This document shows, in pieces, positions 59,590 through 64,000 of a stretch of 64,000 nt of DNA (within the stretch, counting starts at the first letter, position 1; each line of letters starts with the position of its first letter). The DNA lies in NCBI GenBank assembly GCA_902596205.1, contig CACJSY010000002.1, positions 89,280-153,279 on the forward strand. Reading direction: 5' to 3'. The notes under the pieces are model-generated. The model was given only the letters and a program-made list of their open reading frames with translations. It had not been told where the DNA came from and did no database searches. The translations under genes and the position numbers were made by a program. Origin of the DNA: an uncultured Pelagibacteraceae bacterium. Lineage in GTDB: Bacteria; Pseudomonadota; Alphaproteobacteria; Pelagibacterales; Pelagibacteraceae.

Positions 59590-60591
59590 ATGTCACAAAA
59601 ATTTAAAGCTGTTGTTATAGATAATCAAAACGAAAAATTCTCTAGAGAAATAAAAGAAATCGACACAAGTCATCTTAAAGACGGAAATGTTTTAGTAAAA
59701 GTTGATTATTCAAGTCTTAATTATAAAGATGCTTTAATTTTAAATAATGGTGGTAAAATTGTAAGAAAATTTCCATTTGTTCCAGGTATTGATTTTTCAG
59801 GCACAGTTGTTGAAAGTGAAGATAGTAAATTTAAAAAAGATGATAAAGTAATTCTTACAGGTTTTAGAGTTGGAGAGGCCTATTATGGTGGTTTTGCACA
59901 ATATGCAAAAGTGGACTCTAATTTTTTGATTAAAATACCTAAAGATTTAGATACACATAAATCGATGATGTTAGGAACTGCAGGTTTTACCGCTTTATTG
60001 TGCTCTTTCGCCGTAAAAGCTAAGGAAGAATTATTACTTGGCGAAAAAGTAAAAGATGTTTTAGTTACAGGAGCTACCGGGGGTGTTGGAAGTATTGCAG
60101 TGATGATTTTATCAAAAATGGGATATGATGTTCATGCTGTAACTGGCAAAAAAGATAAAAACGATTACCTTAAAAACTTAGGTGCAAAAAATATAATTGA
60201 TAGAAAAGAATTTGAAGGTGAAAGCAAACTTCTTGAAAAGGGTATTTGGGATGGTGTTGTCGATACTGTTGGAGGCGCTGCTTTAACCAAAATTTTTGCA
60301 CAAACTAAACCAGGCGGAATAGTAGCAGCTTGCGGTAATGCCGGCGGTATTAAAATAAATACAAATGTAATGCCTTTTATCATTAGAGGAGTGAAACTAT
60401 GGGGTATCGATTCGTCTGGATCTTCAATTAAGAGGAGAGAGTTTGTTTGGGGTGAAGCTACAAAATTAATAGATTTTTCAAAAGTAAAATCATTCACAAA
60501 AGAGCTATCATTTTCTGAACTTTTAGAAACCTATCCTAAGCTATTAAAAGGTGAGTTTTTTGGAAGAGCTATAGTAAATCCGAATAAATAA
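59590..60591 (+). CDS. acuI: acrylyl-CoA reductase-type medium-chain dehydrogenase
   Basis: 333 residues. FPFVPGIDFSGTVVES, the NADPH loop VTGATGGVGSIAVMILSKMG, and the AAACGNAGG-like VAACGNAGGI identify the AcuI/YhdH branch of zinc-independent MDR enzymes. These reduce acrylyl-CoA to propionyl-CoA, detoxifying a product of DMSP breakdown, common in marine bacteria. That PrpD is in the window makes a propionyl-CoA link attractive but unproven. Joined to folE with no gap. Confidence 0.88.
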   Translation: MSQKFKAVVIDNQNEKFSREIKEIDTSHLKDGNVLVKVDYSSLNYKDALILNNGGKIVRKFPFVPGIDFSGTVVESEDSKFKKDDKVILTGFRVGEAYYGGFAQYAKVDSNFLIKIPKDLDTHKSMMLGTAGFTALLCSFAVKAKEELLLGEKVKDVLVTGATGGVGSIAVMILSKMGYDVHAVTGKKDKNDYLKNLGAKNIIDRKEFEGESKLLEKGIWDGVVDTVGGAALTKIFAQTKPGGIVAACGNAGGIKINTNVMPFIIRGVKLWGIDSSGSSIKRREFVWGEATKLIDFSKVKSFTKELSFSELLETYPKLLKGEFFGRAIVNPNK

Positions 60592-60610
60592 ACTATAATC
60601 ATAATTATAA

Positions 60611-61501
60611 ATGGATTGGGATAAATTGAAGATCTTTCATACTGTTGCTGAAGCTTCTAGTTTTACTAAAGCATCTACTATACTTAATCTCAGCCAATCT
60701 GCTATTAGTCGCCAAATTCAAGGTTTAGAAAGTGAATTAAAAGTTCAGCTATTTGAACGTCACGCGAGAGGGTTAGTTTTAACTGAAAATGGTGAGTACT
60801 TGTTTAAATCTGCCCATGAAATTATTAGTAAATTAAATGATGTGGAGTCAAATTTAAGTGGTCAAAAGGATAAACTGGATGGAAAACTTACAGTCACAAC
60901 TGTCGTGAGTTTTGGCACAACATGGTTAACACCTAGAATTAAAGAGTTTATGGATCTTCATCCAGATATAGAAATTGAGCTAATTTTTGATGATAAAGAG
61001 CTTGATTTAGCTACAAGACAAGCCGACGTTGCTATTAGAATGAGAAGGCCTAAACAATTAAATTTAATTCAAAAAAAATTTGTTGATTTTAATTACCACA
61101 TTTATGGATCTAATGAGTATTTAGAAAAAAATGGATATCCTAAAACTTTAAAAGATTTAGATAAGCACAAATTTATAACTTATGGTAAAGGAGCACCTTC
61201 CCCTGTTTATAATCCTGACTGGGTTCTTAAAGTTGGAGCAAAAGATGGAAAGAAAAGAAAGTCTTTAATGAAAGTTAACAGTGTTTACGGTCTGCTGTTA
61301 GCGGTACAAAGCGGTGTTGGTCTAGCTGCTCTACCAGATTATATAGCTCACAATATTGGTGGCATTACAAAGGTTTTACCTAGCGAGCCAGGCAAGCCTA
61401 CCGAGACACATTTTGTATATCCAGCATCTTTAAAAAATAATGCAAGACTTATAGCATTCAGAAATTTTCTTTTCAGCAAGGTAAACGAATGGAAATTTTA
61501 A
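60611..61501 (+). CDS. LysR family transcriptional regulator
   Basis: 296 residues. An N-terminal winged helix-turn-helix (LKIFHTVAEASSFTKASTILNLSQSAISRQI, residues 6-40) is followed by a type-2 periplasmic-binding-like effector domain (GKLTVTTVVSFGTTWLTPRI). Effector unknown. It is the only clear sequence-specific regulator I see in the window. It overlaps rseP by 13 bases, an unusual pairing. Confidence 0.92.
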   Translation: MDWDKLKIFHTVAEASSFTKASTILNLSQSAISRQIQGLESELKVQLFERHARGLVLTENGEYLFKSAHEIISKLNDVESNLSGQKDKLDGKLTVTTVVSFGTTWLTPRIKEFMDLHPDIEIELIFDDKELDLATRQADVAIRMRRPKQLNLIQKKFVDFNYHIYGSNEYLEKNGYPKTLKDLDKHKFITYGKGAPSPVYNPDWVLKVGAKDGKKRKSLMKVNSVYGLLLAVQSGVGLAALPDYIAHNIGGITKVLPSEPGKPTETHFVYPASLKNNARLIAFRNFLFSKVNEWKF

Positions 61502-62607
61502 TATCTTTTATAATACCATTTATAATACTACTTACAGTTGTAGTATTTATTCATGAATATGGCCATTATTACTATGCAAAAAAATATGGAGTTGGTGTTA
61601 CTGATTTTTCAATTGGTTTTGGAAAAGAGATTTTTGGTTTTAATGACAAATCAGGAACTAGGTGGAAATTCTGCGCCATTCCACTAGGAGGATACGTCAA
61701 ATTTTTTGGAGATAGAAACGTTTTTAGCCAAGCGGAGCAAGAAGAATTACTAAAAAAATACAATAAAGAAGATCAAGAAAAACTTTTTGTTGTAAAACCT
61801 TTATATCAAAGATCCATAATTGTTGCAGCAGGACCATTTGCAAATTTTTTATTAGCGATACTAATTTTTGCTTTTATCTACATGTTTTCTGGCAAAGATT
61901 TTACCCCGGCCCAAATTCAAGAAGTTCAATTAGAAACCCCCGCCTCCGATGTCGGAATAAAATCAGGAGATATAATTAAATCTATAAATGGTAAGGAAGT
62001 AAAAAGTATTATGGAAGTTTCTGCATTTATCAATTCATCAACAACTGAAACAATTAATATTGGTATAGTCAGAAACAATAACGAGATGAATTTTTTAGTT
62101 AAACCCAAAACAATATTAGGGCAAGATGCTTTGGGTAATAAGGCTAATAAAAAAATTATTGGTATCAAAGTTGCTCCTTTGAATGACGAAATTAATAAAA
62201 AAAGATTAGGCCCAGCAACTGCATTATTTTACGCAGTCAAAGAAACTTGGTTTGTAATTGATGCTTCTTGGAGTTTCATTATTTCAATGTTTAAAGGCAC
62301 TGGTGACACCACTCAATTAGGCGGACCAATTAAAATCGCAAAAATTACTGGCCAAGTTGCAAAATTAGGCTTCATAGCGTTTCTGAGTATTATGGCTTAT
62401 ATTTCAATAAGTCTTGGATTTATTAATCTTTTGCCTATTCCAATGTTAGATGGAGGGCATTTGATGTTTTATGCTTTTGAAAAGGTATTAGGTCGTCCTT
62501 TAACACAAAGGACCCAAGAGGGTTTTTTTCGAATCGGGTTGTTTTTGCTACTTTCTTTAATGTTTTTTACAACATTTAATGACTTAAAAGATTTAGGCTT
62601 GTTTTAA
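61489..62607 (+). CDS. rseP: site-2 intramembrane metalloprotease RseP
   Basis: 372 residues. The zinc site is HEYGH (His22, His26) in the first helix, with the C-terminal ligand in LLPIPMLDGGHLM. IPLGGYVKFFGD is diagnostic, and a single PDZ domain (about residues 135-205, VGIKSGDIIKSINGKEV) lies between. It cleaves membrane-anchored anti-sigma factors or other substrates. It begins inside the LysR gene, so the two are coupled. Confidence 0.93.
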   Translation: MEILISFIIPFIILLTVVVFIHEYGHYYYAKKYGVGVTDFSIGFGKEIFGFNDKSGTRWKFCAIPLGGYVKFFGDRNVFSQAEQEELLKKYNKEDQEKLFVVKPLYQRSIIVAAGPFANFLLAILIFAFIYMFSGKDFTPAQIQEVQLETPASDVGIKSGDIIKSINGKEVKSIMEVSAFINSSTTETINIGIVRNNNEMNFLVKPKTILGQDALGNKANKKIIGIKVAPLNDEINKKRLGPATALFYAVKETWFVIDASWSFIISMFKGTGDTTQLGGPIKIAKITGQVAKLGFIAFLSIMAYISISLGFINLLPIPMLDGGHLMFYAFEKVLGRPLTQRTQEGFFRIGLFLLLSLMFFTTFNDLKDLGLF

Positions 62608-62666
62608 GCCACTTTTTTATATTAAAAAACTCAATAAATTCAACACTTTTTTGGCCTACAATATAT

Positions 62667-62691
62667 AGTGTTAACATTTACGTGAAACACT
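62667..62691. promoter_or_regulatory. inverted repeat upstream of the HU gene
   Basis: AGTGTT and AACACT flank a 13-base spacer about 65 bases before the HU start. It could be an operator or a weak hairpin. No protein assignment is possible. Confidence 0.3.
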
Positions 62692-62754
62692 AAAAAAACA
62701 TTGATTTTACTGCATTTTTTTGCAGATTAGAAGTAACCAAAAAAGGGGCATAAA

Positions 62755-63030
62755 ATGAATAAAAAACAACTGGTAGCAAAAATATCGTCAACTTTGGGTC
62801 AAAGTAAAGCTGATGCTGAAAGAACTTTTGATTCAATTACGACTATTATTCTTGATGCGCTAAAGAATGACGATACTGTTAAAATAGCTGGTTTTGGAAC
62901 TTATAAAGTAGCCAAAAGAAAAGCTAGAGTAGGCAGAAATCCTAGAACAGGGGAGTCAATTCAAATTGCTGCATCTCAAAAAGTTAAGTTTTTACCAGCT
63001 AAAAGCTTAAAAGAAATGTTTAATCGGTAA
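62755..63030 (+). CDS. histone-like DNA-binding protein HU
   Basis: 91 residues. MNKKQLVAKISSTLGQSKAD opens it and the DNA-contact arm FGTYKVAKRKARVGRNPRTG is typical of HU. PRTGESIQIAASQKVKFLPAKSLKEM completes the domain. It bends and compacts DNA. A strong site (aaaagggg) precedes the ATG, and the gene stands alone. Confidence 0.95.
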   Translation: MNKKQLVAKISSTLGQSKADAERTFDSITTIILDALKNDDTVKIAGFGTYKVAKRKARVGRNPRTGESIQIAASQKVKFLPAKSLKEMFNR

Positions 63031-63040
63031 ACGTTATATT

Positions 63041-63073
63041 TAGCCCTTATTTGAAAATTTCAAATAAGGGCTA
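63041..63073. terminator. perfect 33-base palindrome after HU
   Basis: tagcccttatttgaaa, one base, then the exact reverse complement. The 16-base arms would give a very stable hairpin on either strand. No T run follows, so it may be a Rho-independent-like barrier, a 3' stability element or a protein site between HU and amtB. Confidence 0.6.
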
Positions 63074-63133
63074 AACTACTTGCAAAAATTGCATAGCTCA
63101 ATTTAAGACAAATCAATTCTTTTTCAGTTTTTA

Positions 63134-63165
63134 AACTCCTATAAGGCTCGCTTAACAAGGGAGTT
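63134..63165 (+). promoter_or_regulatory. possible Shine-Dalgarno-sequestering hairpin before amtB
   Basis: AACTCCT (63134-63140) can pair with GGGAGTT (63159-63165), which contains the amtB ribosome site. A nested TAAG/CTTA stem (63142-63145 and 63151-63154) lies within the loop. The folding would hide the site five bases before the ATG. It is inferred from base pairing alone; no known riboswitch class is recognised. Confidence 0.4.
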
Positions 63166-63169
63166 AGTT

Positions 63170-64000
63170 ATGAAAAAATACTTAGGATACTTTTTTGCAG
63201 GAACAGCCATATACTTTGGTTTTGCTGGTCTTGGATATGCTGAGACTACAGTGTCTGCAGAAGTACAATACATTTTTAATACCCTATTATTTTTAATGTC
63301 AGGTTTCTTGGTCATGTGGATGGCCGCAGGTTTCGCAATGTTAGAGTCAGGATTAGTAACATCAAAATCTGTATCAGCAATCTGTGCTAAAAACATAGGT
63401 TTATATTCAATCGCTGGAGTAATGTTCTGGTTGGTTGGTTACAATTTAGCTTACGGTATCCCAGAAGGCGGATATATAGGCTCATTCACACCGTGGAGTG
63501 ACAATTCTTCATTAGAGACAGGATATTCTGATGGTTCTGATTGGTTTTTCCAAATGGTGTTCTGTGCCACTACAATGTCAATCGTGTCTGGTACGTTAGC
63601 TGAAAGAATTAAGATCTGGCCATTTTTCTTATTTGCCGCAATTTTAACTGGAATTATCTATCCAATTTCAATGGGTTGGCAGTGGGGTGGTGGATGGTTA
63701 TCGGTTGCTGGATTTTCAGACTTTGCTGGTTCAACATTAGTACATGCTGCTGGAGGAGCTGCTGCTCTTGCAGGTGCAATCGTATTAGGTGCTAGAACTG
63801 GTAGATTCTCAGGAAAAGGCGAAGCTAAACCGATGGCACCATTTGCTGCATCATCAATTCCGTTAGCAACACTAGGAGTATTTATACTTTGGTTAGGTTG
63901 GTTCGGATTTAATGGTGGATCTCAGTTAGCTTCTGGAACGTTAGAAGATGTTTCAGCAGTTGCAACAATTTATATCAATACGAACTTAGCTGCAGGTGGT
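63170..64000 (+). CDS. amtB: ammonium transporter, 3' end cut by the window
   Basis: 277 codons visible, starting at the ATG at 63170, running off the end. Signal-like first helix, then VMWMAAGFAMLESGLV, where the aromatic/Met gate begins, and AERIKIWPFFLF. DFAGSTLVHAAGG contains the first His of the twin-His pore. About two thirds of an Amt protein is present. Scavenges ammonium across the inner membrane; usually partnered with a PII protein, which is not seen here. Confidence 0.96.
   Translation, partial: MKKYLGYFFAGTAIYFGFAGLGYAETTVSAEVQYIFNTLLFLMSGFLVMWMAAGFAMLESGLVTSKSVSAICAKNIGLYSIAGVMFWLVGYNLAYGIPEGGYIGSFTPWSDNSSLETGYSDGSDWFFQMVFCATTMSIVSGTLAERIKIWPFFLFAAILTGIIYPISMGWQWGGGWLSVAGFSDFAGSTLVHAAGGAAALAGAIVLGARTGRFSGKGEAKPMAPFAASSIPLATLGVFILWLGWFGFNGGSQLASGTLEDVSAVATIYINTNLAAGG

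Noticed and set aside
63142..63154. A known glutamine/ammonium riboswitch in front of amtB
   Set aside because: The hairpin is kept as a finding, but it does not match any aptamer class I can name.
1..64000. CRISPR arrays, insertion sequences, prophage or integrase genes
   Set aside because: No repeat arrays, transposase or integrase motifs, or direct terminal repeats found by eye.

Overview
The window reads as a streamlined marine alphaproteobacterium of the SAR11 / Candidatus Pelagibacter type. The DNA is strongly AT-rich. Genes are packed with ATGA or TAATG overlaps, and no gene-free stretch exceeds about 300 bases. There are no insertion sequences, prophage genes, CRISPR arrays, rRNA genes or convincing tRNA genes. 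Family content also fits SAR11: many ABC and TTT solute-binding transporters, a SAM-II plus SAM-V tandem riboswitch before metY, a glycine riboswitch before gcvT, and cryptochrome-associated small proteins. The assignment is inferred from content and was not searched.

Layout. 0-2 kb: a 2-hydroxyacid dehydrogenase cut at its 5' end and two tandem paralogous lipoproteins. 2-4.1 kb: rhodanese and metY with its double-riboswitch leader. 4.1-10.9 kb: a mixed run (VOC protein, cysE, msrB, FkbM methyltransferase, histidine phosphatase, ccdA, ribokinase, hydrolase, glutaredoxin, LysE exporter). 11-16.9 kb: a branched-chain-type amino acid ABC importer in one operon with an AzlCD exporter. 16.9-20.8 kb: a CsiD/GlaH glutarate hydroxylase followed by a TctCBA tripartite transporter. 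21-23.2 kb: outer-membrane protein, DoxX, AbrB. 23.2-28.9 kb: a ProC-like gene and a second LivHMGFK system. 28.9-31.2 kb: a small metal/redox group (DUF4396, cytochrome b561, DUF411, cytochrome c556). 31.7-35.9 kb: aconitase and PrpD. 36-39.8 kb: FAD oxidoreductase, TerC, MATE and DMT transporters. 39.8-44.3 kb: glycine riboswitch and gcvTHP.

44.3-59 kb is rich in photo-oxidative-stress families: a flavoprotein, DUF1365, CFA-type methyltransferase, DUF3833 and superoxide dismutase run, then TspO, MsrA, a photolyase-like protein with reversed domain order, DUF2256, a DCC thiol protein, and a PhrB-type photolyase. 58.4-64 kb carries hisI, folE, acuI, a LysR regulator, rseP, a histone-like HU protein and the start of an ammonium transporter.

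Regulation looks RNA-centred. Only one obvious sequence-specific transcription factor (the LysR protein) is visible, against at least three riboswitch aptamer elements, a possible Shine-Dalgarno hairpin before amtB, and a shared promoter/leader architecture before three solute-binding-protein genes. The most interesting items are the metY leader with two chained mini-ORFs, the glutarate module, the candidate furan/methyl-fatty-acid photoprotection cluster, and the reversed-domain photolyase-like protein.
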